DNA of 62,500 bases from an uncultured Pelagibacteraceae bacterium (GTDB taxonomy: Bacteria; Pseudomonadota; Alphaproteobacteria; Pelagibacterales; Pelagibacteraceae), in contig CACEHR010000003.1 in NCBI GenBank assembly GCA_902559395.1, positions 1 to 62,500 of the forward strand, given 5' to 3'. Below are positions 8,373 to 16,662 of this stretch, piece after piece (the stretch's first letter is position 1; each line of letters starts with the position of its first letter). A model generated the notes under the pieces. It made no database searches, was not told where the DNA came from, and worked only from the letters and a program-made list of their open reading frames with translations. Position numbers and translations under genes: made by a program.

Positions 8373-9200
8373 TTAATCTCTTAAAAGATCGTTAACTGAT
8401 GTTTTAGATCTCGTTTTTTCATCAACTTGTTTAATAATCACTGCACAGCTTAAAGATGGTGCAGATGGATTGTTTTTATCTGGCAAAGAACCTGGTACAA
8501 CAACTGAGTATGGAGGAATTTTTCCATAAGTAATCTCGCCTGTTGAACGCGTTACTATTTTAGTGCTTTGAGTAATCAGCATTCCCATACTTAATACAGA
8601 GCCTTCTCCAACTATCACACCTTCGACAACCTCAGACATCGCACCAACAAAAACATTATCTTCAATAATTGTTGGTAATGCTTGAGCGGGTTCCAAGACG
8701 CCCCCAATTCCAGAACCTGCAGAGATATGACAATTTTTTCCAATCTGACAACAGCTTCCAGCACGACTAAACGTGTCCATCATTGTCCCTTCATCAATAT
8801 ATGCTCCGATATTTACATAACACGGCATCAAAACTGCATTTTTTCCAACAAATGATCCTTTTCTTACTGGTGAATTTGGAACCATTCTAAAACCAGCTTT
8901 TTCATGATCTTCTTTTGTCCATCCAGCTGTTTTTCCTTTTAGTAAATGAGCTTTGTCATACCAGCTGCTGTATGGACCATTTAAATTTTCCATTGGATAC
9001 ATTCTAAAACTTAACATGATAGCTTTTTTTAGATGCTGATGTGTAACCCATTCACCATTTATCTTTTCAGCTACTCTTACTTTGCCACTGTCTAAATCAT
9101 CAATTATTTGATTCACAGCATCCTTTAAAGATTTATCTGAATTTTGGCCTACTTGGTCTTTATTTTCCCAAGCTTCATTTATAATTTTTTCTATACTCAT
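8373..9200 (-). CDS. dapD: Tetrahydrodipicolinate N-succinyltransferase
   Basis: DapD succinylates tetrahydrodipicolinate from succinyl-CoA. The 275-aa protein has the DapD N-terminal helical domain and a left-handed beta-helix made of hexapeptide repeats, seen in VRKGSFVGKNAVLMPCYVNI, GAYIDEGTMMDTFSRAGSCC and IGKNCHISAGSGIGGVLEPA. The length and the blocks match the proteobacterial enzyme closely. It lies between a HAD hydrolase (four-base gap) and dapE, the usual alphaproteobacterial arrangement. Confidence 0.97.
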   Translation of the reverse strand: MSIEKIINEAWENKDQVGQNSDKSLKDAVNQIIDDLDSGKVRVAEKINGEWVTHQHLKKAIMLSFRMYPMENLNGPYSSWYDKAHLLKGKTAGWTKEDHEKAGFRMVPNSPVRKGSFVGKNAVLMPCYVNIGAYIDEGTMMDTFSRAGSCCQIGKNCHISAGSGIGGVLEPAQALPTIIEDNVFVGAMSEVVEGVIVGEGSVLSMGMLITQSTKIVTRSTGEITYGKIPPYSVVVPGSLPDKNNPSAPSLSCAVIIKQVDEKTRSKTSVNDLLRD

Positions 9201-9204
9201 AATT

Positions 9205-9876
9205 TTATGAGTTTTTTAATAACCTTATTTCTTTTAAAAATAAAGAAAGATTTTCTATTTTGTAATCAATGTATTCTTGTTCAGACTCTTTTTTGCCCCA
9301 GTATTCATTATTGATTAACCAAACTGTTTTTGCTCCTCTTTCTTTTCCAATTGATAAGTTTTTTGCAATATCTTCAATGTAAAGTGTCTCAGTTGGATCA
9401 ATTTGAAATTTTTTGACCATCAAATCAAATGCTTTTGCCTCAGGTTTTGGACTGTATTCTGCATCAACAATATCAAATACTCCATCAAATTGATCTTCAA
9501 TTCCTAAGTGAGTAGTGATATTTTTAACATGTTCTTTACTACCATTTGTAAACACAAATTTGTTTAAATTTATATTTTCTAGCTCGTTCCTTAAAGCAGT
9601 ATCTTTTTCTAAAAAATCTAAATTAATATCATGCACGTAGTCTAAAAATTCTCTTGGAGGTATGTCGTGATGTATCATTAAACCATTAAGACTAGTGTTA
9701 TATTTATGAAAATAATTTGTTTGTAATTCTTTTGCTTGTTTTAAATCTACATTTAATTTATTTGAAATATATTGAGTCATTTTTTTACTTACTTGACCAA
9801 ATACTCCTTCAAGATCACTATAGAGTACCCCATCACAATCAAATAATATGTTTTTGATATTCTTTAATTCTCTCAT
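9205..9876 (-). CDS. HAD-superfamily hydrolase, pyrimidine 5'-nucleotidase type
   Basis: A 223-aa haloacid dehalogenase-fold phosphatase. The nucleophile motif FDCDGVLY (Asp13 and Asp15) opens the protein, the Thr/Asn motif VFTNGSKEH lies near 109, a lysine in SPKPEAKAF near 148 and an acidic motif YIEDIAKN near 163 complete the four HAD motifs. The layout matches the SDT1/YjjG-like pyrimidine nucleotidases encoded between argB and dapD in many alphaproteobacteria. The substrate is probably a nucleoside monophosphate or a small sugar phosphate; this is by family. It overlaps argB by four bases. Confidence 0.85.
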   Translation of the reverse strand: MRELKNIKNILFDCDGVLYSDLEGVFGQVSKKMTQYISNKLNVDLKQAKELQTNYFHKYNTSLNGLMIHHDIPPREFLDYVHDINLDFLEKDTALRNELENINLNKFVFTNGSKEHVKNITTHLGIEDQFDGVFDIVDAEYSPKPEAKAFDLMVKKFQIDPTETLYIEDIAKNLSIGKERGAKTVWLINNEYWGKKESEQEYIDYKIENLSLFLKEIRLLKNS

Positions 9877-10721
9877 TGTCTTATTAGGGTTCCAGAGCCC
9901 TTGTCAGAGAATATTTCCCATAAACACGAATGTGGCTTTGTGCCATTGATTATACCAACTGCTGTTACACCATTATTTACGGCGTCTAAGCATGCGTTTA
10001 TTTTAGGTATCATACCTTCTGTAATAGTTTCATCTTTAATCATTTCCATAATCTCAGAAGAAGAAATTTCCTCTATTAATTTCTTATTTTTATCTAAAAC
10101 ACCATCAACATTCGTCATTAACAATAGTCTTCTAGATTTTAAAGATTTTGCTATAGCCATCGCAGCTGTATCTCCATTAATATTATATGTTTGGTTTTCT
10201 TTACCTAATCCTAATGGAGAAATTATAGGAATTTTTTTTTGATTAATTATATCCAAAATTTGTTCATTATTAATTTCATTTGGTATTCCAACAAATCCTA
10301 GCTCTTCTGCTTCTGGTATAGTTTTTATAACATTATTATTTTTTGTATGAATAGAGATTGCCTCTGTGCCTTTGTCTTTTAAAGAATTAACAATGTCATT
10401 ATTAAAATCAATCAAAACAGATTCAACAATATCAATTATATTTTTGTCAGTTACTCTTAGTCCTCTTATAAATTTTGATTGAATATTTGATTTTTCTAGC
10501 TCTCTTTTAATTCTAGGTCCACCACCATGAATTACTACAGGCGCAAGGCCTAATTTATTTAAAACATTAAGATCAGTTATAAAATTATTAAATACGTTTC
10601 TATCAATTAAAACATTTCCACCGTATTTAATTACTATTAAATCATTTTTATATTTTTCAATATATTTGGTTACTTCATTAATTGGTGGCCCATCTTTAGG
10701 TAATATCTTTTCAAGGTCCAT
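9873..10721 (-). CDS. argB: Acetylglutamate kinase
   Basis: ArgB phosphorylates N-acetylglutamate in arginine synthesis. Family features in this 282-aa protein are IVIKYGGNVL near residue 30 (phosphate-binding Lys), the GGGPRIK loop near 66, SIHTKNNN, INGDTAAMAIAKSL near 177 and EGMIPKINACLDAV near 236. The N-terminal extension of about 20 residues before the kinase core resembles the arginine-sensitive ArgB type, so feedback inhibition is possible. Three further arginine genes (argD, argF, argJ) are elsewhere in the window. It lies directly downstream of yidC on the same strand; no engB gene lies between them. Confidence 0.96.
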   Translation of the reverse strand: MDLEKILPKDGPPINEVTKYIEKYKNDLIVIKYGGNVLIDRNVFNNFITDLNVLNKLGLAPVVIHGGGPRIKRELEKSNIQSKFIRGLRVTDKNIIDIVESVLIDFNNDIVNSLKDKGTEAISIHTKNNNVIKTIPEAEELGFVGIPNEINNEQILDIINQKKIPIISPLGLGKENQTYNINGDTAAMAIAKSLKSRRLLLMTNVDGVLDKNKKLIEEISSSEIMEMIKDETITEGMIPKINACLDAVNNGVTAVGIINGTKPHSCLWEIFSDKGSGTLIRQ

Positions 10722-10735
10722 TTATTATTTTTTAA

Positions 10736-12415
10736 TTAGGTTACAGTTTTAACTGTTGTACGTTTCATTATTACAACCTGTTGAGTCATCGTTAAAATGT
10801 TATTAACCGTCCAATAAATTACTAGCCCACTTGGGAATGGTGCAAGAATTACTGTTAAAAATAAAGGGAAGAACATAAATATTTTTGCTTGCATTGGATC
10901 TGTTGGAGCCGGATTTAATTTCTGCTGCACCCACATGCTGGCCCCCATGGCGACGGGCCAAGCTCCAATTACAAGAAAAGAAGGTACATCATATGGAAGT
11001 AATCCAAATAAGTTGAATATGGAAGTGGGATCCTTGGCGCTGAGATCTTCGATCCAGCCATAAAAAGGCATATGACGCATTTCTATTGTTACGAATAAAA
11101 CTTTGTATAATGCAAAGAACACTGGTATTTGCACGAGTATCGGTAAGCACCCACTCATAGGATTCACCTTTTCACGCTTAAATAAAGCCATGGTAGCTTT
11201 TTGAAGTGCCATTTTATCATCTTTATGCAACTCCTTAAGACGAGCTTGTTCCGGTTGTAATGCTTTCATCTTAGCCATGCTTCTAAAAGAGAAATTAGCT
11301 AGTGGAAAGAATGCTAAACGAATACAAACTGTAACAGCTATGATTGCTAGTCCGTAGTTACCAAATATTTTAAAGAAATACTCTAGAGCAGTGAACAAAG
11401 GACGAGTCAAAAAGTACAACATCCCCCAATCAATCGTAAGATCAAATTTATCAATTTTTAATGATTCTGCGTACCCATCAATTACATCAACTCTTTTTGC
11501 AGCTACTATTACTTGCAAGTTTTCTTCTATAGAGGAGTTTCCAGTTAACTCTAATGGTTCTGTTGTAACAAAGTTTATTCTATACTTGTTTTTGTAATCC
11601 ATCGTAGTTTTAAATTCTTTTTCTCTTGGTGGAATTAGAGTTGATATGTAATATTTATCTCCTAGACCCAACCATCCTTTTTGGGCAGTTCTTGAAAATT
11701 TTTTCTCCTCAATATCGTCATAATCTTCCTCAATTAATTCTTCATCCAATGTAGCGATAGGGCCTTCATGAAGAATGTAAAAATCGGTTAAACCTTCTGG
11801 GATTTGATTTCTTATAATTTGTCCATAAGAATAGAAGTCATAGTTTTTATCAGTAGAATTTATAACTCGTTGTTTTATTGTGAATAAAAACTTGTCATCT
11901 AATGCGATTTCTTTTTCAAAAGTGATGCCTTGATCATTAGTCCAACTTAGTTTTATTGGAGATTGATCAGTTAATTTATTATTTCCAGAAACTGACCAAA
12001 TTGAATCTGCATTTGGAATATCGATATTTTTATCAGTAGTTATAAAACCACTTTCTATTATATAGCCTTCTTTAGAGCTTCGTGGTGCAAGAAATTTTAC
12101 TTTTTCATCGCTTTCTAAACTAACATTATATTCTTTGAAAGTTAGATCGTCTATTGCGGCCCCTTTTAATGAAATAGATCCAAAAATACTTTGATTTTCA
12201 AATTTAATTCTTTCACTTTGTTGTAAAGCTTCTTCTCGTGAAATTTCGGTTACATTTTCTTTTTGATCAAGACTAGGTGCATCTGAATTCTGTTCAGTCT
12301 TAGTTTTTTCAGTTAAATTTTCTTTCGTTACAGGAGGTGGTGCAAAAAATAGCGAGTATAATATAATTACAGCAGCTGATAAACTTATGGCAGCAATTAT
12401 ATTTCTAGTTTCCAT
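10736..12415 (-). CDS. yidC: Membrane protein insertase YidC
   Basis: YidC inserts and folds inner membrane proteins, alone or with SecYEG. This 559-aa protein has an N-terminal anchor (AAISLSAAVIILYSLFF, near 8-24), a large periplasmic beta-rich domain, and a conserved C-terminal five-helix core starting with GNYGLAIIAVTVCIRLAFFP, in which the conserved Arg of the hydrophilic groove is visible. KMKALQPEQARLKELHKDDK is the cytoplasmic coiled region. It sits in the classic rpmH-rnpA-yidD-yidC unit and overlaps yidD by one base. Confidence 0.97.
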   Translation of the reverse strand: METRNIIAAISLSAAVIILYSLFFAPPPVTKENLTEKTKTEQNSDAPSLDQKENVTEISREEALQQSERIKFENQSIFGSISLKGAAIDDLTFKEYNVSLESDEKVKFLAPRSSKEGYIIESGFITTDKNIDIPNADSIWSVSGNNKLTDQSPIKLSWTNDQGITFEKEIALDDKFLFTIKQRVINSTDKNYDFYSYGQIIRNQIPEGLTDFYILHEGPIATLDEELIEEDYDDIEEKKFSRTAQKGWLGLGDKYYISTLIPPREKEFKTTMDYKNKYRINFVTTEPLELTGNSSIEENLQVIVAAKRVDVIDGYAESLKIDKFDLTIDWGMLYFLTRPLFTALEYFFKIFGNYGLAIIAVTVCIRLAFFPLANFSFRSMAKMKALQPEQARLKELHKDDKMALQKATMALFKREKVNPMSGCLPILVQIPVFFALYKVLFVTIEMRHMPFYGWIEDLSAKDPTSIFNLFGLLPYDVPSFLVIGAWPVAMGASMWVQQKLNPAPTDPMQAKIFMFFPLFLTVILAPFPSGLVIYWTVNNILTMTQQVVIMKRTTVKTVT

Positions 12416-12666
12416 TATTTATAATCCTTCATTTCTTTTTTAACTGGATCAAACCCTTCTCCACCTCCTAAAAATTTTATTGGATGGCAGGATAAAATTC
12501 TTTTTATACTCATAAATAAACCTTTAAAAAAACCATACTCTTTTAAAGCATCTATGCTGTATTCAGAACATGTTGGTAAATATCTACAAGAATGACCCAA
12601 TAATGGACTAATCAAATATTTATAGGCTTTGATAAATTTAATTAAAATTAAAGTAAATATATTCAT
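12415..12666 (-). CDS. yidD: Membrane protein insertion efficiency factor YidD
   Basis: An 83-aa protein of the YidD family. The hallmark block [19 protein letters not shown], with two conserved cysteines, is at about 27-45, preceded by an amphipathic or short hydrophobic helix ([17 protein letters not shown]), and followed by [16 protein letters not shown]. It overlaps both rnpA upstream and yidC downstream by a single base, so all three are tightly coupled in translation. Role known from E. coli: helps membrane protein insertion, mechanism not well defined. Confidence 0.95.
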   Translation of the reverse strand: MNIFTLILIKFIKAYKYLISPLLGHSCRYLPTCSEYSIDALKEYGFFKGLFMSIKRILSCHPIKFLGGGEGFDPVKKEMKDYK

Positions 12667-13007
12667 TATTTTATTTTTGCAAAATCCTGAAAAAGAGTTT
12701 CTTTTATAATTTTGTATTCATTATTTAGCATAGAAGACTTAGCGATAACAAGAAATGAATAATCAAAGTTTATCTCTACTTTTTTAACAGCTTCATTCAT
12801 AATATTTCTTAATCTTCTTTTAATTTTATTTCTCTTTACCGCATTACCAATTTTTTTTTTAGTCACAAAACTGATATTTAGTCTTTTTTTATCTTTATTA
12901 AGTAATTTTCCAAAAAAAATACTTACGTATTTATTTGTAATCTTTTTTTGTTTAAGTAAATTTTTAAATTCTTCGTTTTTTGAAAGAGCAAGTATTTTGC
13001 TTTTCAT
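12666..13007 (-). CDS. rnpA: Ribonuclease P protein component
   Basis: RnpA is the protein subunit of RNase P, which makes the mature 5' ends of tRNAs. This 113-aa basic protein carries the signature [14 protein letters not shown] near 52-65 (the RNR motif that binds the catalytic RNA) and [11 protein letters not shown] before it. It follows rpmH after four bases, the arrangement near-universal in bacteria. Confidence 0.96.
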   Translation of the reverse strand: MKSKILALSKNEEFKNLLKQKKITNKYVSIFFGKLLNKDKKRLNISFVTKKKIGNAVKRNKIKRRLRNIMNEAVKKVEINFDYSFLVIAKSSMLNNEYKIIKETLFQDFAKIK

Positions 13008-13011
13008 TATT

Positions 13012-13152
13012 TTATACAGAAACAGTTAGTGATTTTCTACCTCTTGCTCTTCTTCTAGCCAAAAGTTTTTTACCACCTTTAGTTTTCATTTTTGAACGAA
13101 AGCCATGTTTTCGAGCTCTTTTTCTATTTGAGGGTTGATAAGTTCTTTTCAT
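13012..13152 (-). CDS. rpmH: Ribosomal protein L34
   Basis: Read directly from the minus strand: ATG at 13150-13152, stop TAA at 13012-13014, 46 aa. The protein begins [20 protein letters not shown] and ends [14 protein letters not shown], which is unmistakable L34. It is the first gene of the rpmH-rnpA-yidD-yidC run. The 97 bases upstream, shared with the divergent TVP38 gene, should hold its promoter. Confidence 0.98.
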   Translation of the reverse strand: MKRTYQPSNRKRARKHGFRSKMKTKGGKKLLARRRARGRKSLTVSV

Positions 13153-13249
13153 AATTAGATTTGATATAGTTTTTTATAATTTTTGCCCCTTTATATTAGT
13201 AATAATTAAAATAGCAAATAGAAGATTAAGCATTAAAATAAGAAGAATC

Positions 13250-13972
13250 ATGGAAAATGCAAAAAAAATTAAATTATTTATTGGTTTGTCTTATTTATTA
13301 ATTTTATGTCTATTTTTGTATTTCTTTTTTTCAAAATTTAGTCTTTCAGAAATTACATCTTATGATTTTCTAAGAGATAACCAATCTTATTTTTTTGAAC
13401 TTAAAAAATCTAACTTATTTTTAATTTCAATTATTTTTTTAGCATTAACTATTCTTTGGGTTTTCCCTTTTTTAGGATTTGGATCTCCAGTTGCTTTAAT
13501 GGGTGGTTTTATATTTGGAAAATGGATAGGGACACTTGTTGTTGTTTTAGGCTTAAGTATTGGTGCCACTTTTTTGTATATTTTTGGAAATTATTTTTTA
13601 AAACAGTTCATTAGAGAAAAGTTCTTAAACAAGTTTCAAAACTTAGAAATCAAATTTAAACAATCGGAATTTAATTATTTATTAATTTATCGTTTTATAG
13701 GCGGTATACCTTGGCAGCTGAGCTGTCTCTTACCAACCTTATTTAATGTTAAGGTTATAAACTTTTTCTTTGCTACATTAATTGGAATAATTCCTCAAAT
13801 TTTTTTAGCAGTTTCTATTGGGAGTGGATTAGAAAAAATTATAGACCAAAATGCCGAAGCACCAGGAATAACCGATATAATATTTTCACCTGATATATAT
13901 ATTCCCATGACAGCTTTCTTTATTCTAATTCTGATTACGATATTTTTGAGAAAGTTTTTTTATAGAGATTAG
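13250..13972 (+). CDS. TVP38/TMEM64 (VTT-domain, DedA-like) membrane protein
   Basis: A 240-aa protein with about five to six hydrophobic segments: residues 8-28, 52-70, 83-115, an amphipathic stretch, 170-190 and 215-235. The central VTT/SNARE-associated region is recognisable from FPFLGFGSPVALMGGFIFG and the later YRFIGGIPWQLSCLLPTLF, equivalent to the G-x-x-P-x-x-x-x-x motif of DedA relatives. Relatives move or scramble lipids or carrier lipids; the bacterial substrate here is unknown. The stop codon directly abuts the 3' end of the convergent tRNA-Thr with no spacer. Confidence 0.85.
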   Translation: MENAKKIKLFIGLSYLLILCLFLYFFFSKFSLSEITSYDFLRDNQSYFFELKKSNLFLISIIFLALTILWVFPFLGFGSPVALMGGFIFGKWIGTLVVVLGLSIGATFLYIFGNYFLKQFIREKFLNKFQNLEIKFKQSEFNYLLIYRFIGGIPWQLSCLLPTLFNVKVINFFFATLIGIIPQIFLAVSIGSGLEKIIDQNAEAPGITDIIFSPDIYIPMTAFFILILITIFLRKFFYRD

Positions 13973-14046
13973 TGGTGCTCCCACCCTGTACTGACCAGGG
14001 AACTAGTCATTACCAATGACTTGTTATACCATTTAACTACAGGAGC
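13973..14046 (-). tRNA. tRNA-Thr (GGT) with non-canonical T-loop
   Basis: The minus strand folds into a 74-base tRNA with encoded CCA. Acceptor stem is GCTCCTG with TGGGAGC (two G-U pairs), D arm GTTA-AATGGTA-TAAC, anticodon arm AGTCA-TTGGTAA-TGACT with anticodon GGT, T stem CCCTG with CAGGG. The T-loop reads GTCAGTA: positions 54 and 58 are both G instead of T and A, while T55 and C56, which contact the D-loop GG, are kept. The fold is otherwise fully regular. It is convergent with, and abuts, the TVP38-type gene. Confidence 0.92.
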
Positions 14047-14146
14047 TTAGAGACAAATTGTATTTTATTGATAATAAAGCATTTTTTTCAAATTATTGCC
14101 TTAATTTTTTGATGAATATGATTTATATCTCTTTTAGGAAAATGTT

Positions 14147-14347
14147 ATGGGAATTCATTACGATTACAAATCAACTAAAGGTAATAAGCTTATGGAAAAG
14201 CAAGCTAAAAGAGAGAAAAAGCTTGCTGAAAAAAAAGCTAAACGTTTAGCTAAAGAAGGTCCAAAAAAAGAAGAGGAAAAAACACGTGCATTGGATCCTA
14301 ACAAACCGATTTCTTTAGATTTCCTGACTAACCCAAATAAAGAATGA
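14147..14347 (+). CDS. Small basic charged-helix protein, unknown function (66 aa)
   Basis: This ORF is preceded by a good ribosome binding site (AGGA at 14136-14139, seven bases before ATG), which decides the start MGIHYDYKSTKGNKLMEKQ. Residues 16-47 form one highly charged lysine/glutamate/alanine helix (KQAKREKKLAEKKAKRLAKE), followed by a more ordinary tail LDPNKPISLDFLTNP. No family recognised. The charge suggests RNA or ribosome association, but that is only inference. Its stop overlaps the start of the next tiny ORF by four bases (ATGA). Confidence 0.75.
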   Translation: MGIHYDYKSTKGNKLMEKQAKREKKLAEKKAKRLAKEGPKKEEEKTRALDPNKPISLDFLTNPNKE

Positions 14348-14445
14348 GTTCGAAAGAAAAAAATGAGCGTTTAAGCTTGGCGCTTAGAAAAAATTTGAAG
14401 AAAAGAAAAATTTTCCAAAAAAAAAATAAAAAGAAAAATAAATAA
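14344..14445 (+). CDS. 33-residue highly basic peptide, coupled to dcd
   Basis: Read directly: ATG at 14344, TAA at 14443-14445. The 33-aa product starts [20 protein letters not shown] and continues with an almost purely lysine/arginine/asparagine tail. It overlaps the upstream 66-aa gene by ATGA and the dcd start by TAATG, so three genes are coupled end to end, which argues that it is translated. The N-terminal pattern L-x-x-A-L-R-x-N-L-x-x-R-K resembles small unannotated ORFs found upstream of murA in other alphaproteobacteria, from memory and not checked. Function unknown; RNA binding is a guess from charge. Confidence 0.65.
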   Translation: MSSKEKNERLSLALRKNLKKRKIFQKKNKKKNK

Positions 14446-15005
14446 TGTCAATTCAACCTGATTCTTGGATTAAAAAAATGTGCAAAGAGCAAAATATGAT
14501 AGAGCCGTTTTTGGATCATCAAGTTTCCGAAGGAAAAATTTCTTATGGATTAAGTAGTATGGGATATGATGTAAGAATCTCTGATGAATATAGAATTTTT
14601 ACTAATGTAAATAGTTCTTTGGTTGATCCAAAAAATTTTTCTGATGATAACTTTATAGAAAGAAAAGGACCACACTGTATTATCCCACCAAATTCATTCG
14701 TTTTAGCTAAAACAGTAGAATATTTTAGAATACCAAAAGACGTTTTGTGTATTTGTGTTGGAAAAAGCACTTATGCAAGGACAGGAATTATTTGCAATGT
14801 TACACCAATTGAAAATGAATTTGAGGGCAATATTGTAATTGAGTTAAGTAATACAACACCTAACCCTGCAAAAATTTATTCAAACGAAGGAATAGCACAA
14901 TTTTTATTTTTCAAATCAGATACCCAGCCAGAAACAACTTATAAATCAAAGAAAGGTAAATATCAGGGTCAAACCACAATTCAAGTTGCTAAAATTAAAA
15001 AGTAA
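14445..15005 (+). CDS. dcd: dCTP deaminase
   Basis: Dcd deaminates dCTP to dUTP, feeding dTMP synthesis. This 186-aa trimeric-fold protein shows the family blocks [20 protein letters not shown] (about 30-49), the [12 protein letters not shown] motif near 103-114 (nucleotide binding), [20 protein letters not shown] with the catalytic Glu, and the C-terminal [12 protein letters not shown]. The length fits the monofunctional proteobacterial enzyme. It is followed by murA after three bases. Confidence 0.95.
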   Translation: MSIQPDSWIKKMCKEQNMIEPFLDHQVSEGKISYGLSSMGYDVRISDEYRIFTNVNSSLVDPKNFSDDNFIERKGPHCIIPPNSFVLAKTVEYFRIPKDVLCICVGKSTYARTGIICNVTPIENEFEGNIVIELSNTTPNPAKIYSNEGIAQFLFFKSDTQPETTYKSKKGKYQGQTTIQVAKIKK

Positions 15006-15008
15006 TTT

Positions 15009-16268
15009 ATGGATAAATTTCTGATTAATGGCCCTTGTAAAATCAAGGGTAATGTTTCAATTTCAGGTTCGAAAAATGCATCCCTACCGATATTAGCTGC
15101 AACACTATTATTTGATAAACCTGTAGTTATAAAAAATTTACCAAGAGTTAGAGACATTAATACAATGTTAAATTTATTAAAGTCCCTTGGTTCTAAAATA
15201 ATTTTATCTCGAGATAAAAAAAAAGCAAAAATTATAAATAAAAAAAATATGAAAACTTTTGCTAGTTATTCTTTAGTCAAAACAATGCGTGGTTCTATTT
15301 TAGTTTTAGGTCCACTTATTTCAAAATACCATAAATCTAAAATCTCTTTACCTGGGGGTTGTTTAATTGGTGCTAGACCAGTTAATTATCATTTAACTGC
15401 ATTAAAAAAACTTGGTATGAAATATGAACTAAAAGATGGATATATTTTAGCAAAATCAAAAGGAAAACTTAGCGGAACAACTATAAATTTTCCAAAGATA
15501 AGTGTTGGGGCAACTGAAAATTCTATAATAGCAGCATGTTTAGCAAAAGGAAAAACAGTTTTAAAAAATTGCGCAATAGAACCTGAGATTAAAGATCTTA
15601 CAAATTTTTTAAATAAAGCTGGAGCGAAAATAAAATGGACAGGAAGAGTCTGTAAAATCATAGGTGTAAATTCTTTAAATGCAACTGAATATTCTGTAAT
15701 GGCTGATAGAATAGAAGCAGGCACATTTTGTGTAGCTGCAACACTTGCAAAAGGTAATTTACAAATAAATAATTTAGATCCTAAAATTATTGGCACAGAA
15801 ATAAATTTATTAAAAAAAGTTGGTGCTAAAATTAAAACTAGTGAAAATAAAATCTTAATTAAAGGACCTGAAAAAATAAAATCAATAAAAAGTATTAAAA
15901 CTAAAGAGTTTCCAGGTATTCCAACAGACCTTCAAGCACAATTGATGGTTTTGATGTGCAAAGCAGTTGGCAAAAGTTTGATAACTGAAAGTATTTTTGA
16001 AAATAGATTTATGCACGTTGCAGAATTGCAAAGATTAGGAGCAAAAATAAATATTAAAAATAATACCGCTACAATAGAAGGAAATACTAAATTCATTGGT
16101 GCCGAATTAATGTCTAGTGATTTAAGAGCTTCTGTTGCTTTGGTTCTAGCAGCTGTAGTTTCTACTGGTAGATCATATATTAACAGAATTTATCACTTAG
16201 ATAGAGGTTATGAAAAAATAGAAAATAAATTAAAAAAAATAGGTGTTAATATTAAAAGATTAAAATAG
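15009..16268 (+). CDS. murA: UDP-N-acetylglucosamine 1-carboxyvinyltransferase
   Basis: MurA commits UDP-GlcNAc to peptidoglycan synthesis with phosphoenolpyruvate. The 419-aa protein begins with SGSKNASLPILAATLL (Lys22/Asn23 equivalents), has the catalytic loop LPGGCLIGARPV with Cys118, the target of fosfomycin, and ends with SSDLRASVALVLAAV and HLDRGYEKIENKL. The presence of Cys rather than Asp at the loop predicts fosfomycin sensitivity. The stop overlaps the next start codon by one base. Confidence 0.97.
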   Translation: MDKFLINGPCKIKGNVSISGSKNASLPILAATLLFDKPVVIKNLPRVRDINTMLNLLKSLGSKIILSRDKKKAKIINKKNMKTFASYSLVKTMRGSILVLGPLISKYHKSKISLPGGCLIGARPVNYHLTALKKLGMKYELKDGYILAKSKGKLSGTTINFPKISVGATENSIIAACLAKGKTVLKNCAIEPEIKDLTNFLNKAGAKIKWTGRVCKIIGVNSLNATEYSVMADRIEAGTFCVAATLAKGNLQINNLDPKIIGTEINLLKKVGAKIKTSENKILIKGPEKIKSIKSIKTKEFPGIPTDLQAQLMVLMCKAVGKSLITESIFENRFMHVAELQRLGAKINIKNNTATIEGNTKFIGAELMSSDLRASVALVLAAVVSTGRSYINRIYHLDRGYEKIENKLKKIGVNIKRLK

Positions 16269-16660
16269 TGAATAAATATTTAGCAAAAATAATAGCAAGC
16301 GACCAAGAAGGTTTACAAATGATTTCAGCTTGTAGTTCAGGGGCTAAGGTTAAAATTGCGGATATAAAATATCTCGCATCCAATAAGGTTTTCTTATTAT
16401 CAATTGAAAGAACCAAGGTTGAAAGTGATCAGGAAGATAAAAAAATCAATAGCATTTGTAGGTTTGATTTTGTTGATAAAGTAAGATCAAAGAACATTGA
16501 TCAATCAAATCAAGAAATAGTTTTAGAACTAATAGGTATAGATTATTTGAAAAATAATGATGTTTATGAAATAAATCTTATTTTTAACAACAATGCTCAT
16601 ATTGCTTTAACTACAGAAACTATTGAAGCAAGATTAGAGGATCAAAGTGAAATTAAATAG
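16268..16660 (+). CDS. DUF2948 family protein
   Basis: A 130-aa protein starting at GTG 16268, overlapping the murA stop by one base. The pattern LAKIIASDQEGLQMISACSS, then VFLLSIERTKVE and CRFDFVDKVRSKNID, matches the alphaproteobacterial DUF2948 family, which is regularly encoded between murA and hisD as here. No catalytic residues or signal sequence are apparent. Function unknown. Confidence 0.8.
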   Translation: MNKYLAKIIASDQEGLQMISACSSGAKVKIADIKYLASNKVFLLSIERTKVESDQEDKKINSICRFDFVDKVRSKNIDQSNQEIVLELIGIDYLKNNDVYEINLIFNNNAHIALTTETIEARLEDQSEIK

Positions 16661-16662
16661 TT

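Noticed and set aside
14058..14249. 63-aa open frame overlapping the 66-aa basic protein
   Set aside because: Different frame from the ORF that has a good Shine-Dalgarno and coupled stop; no protein-like features.
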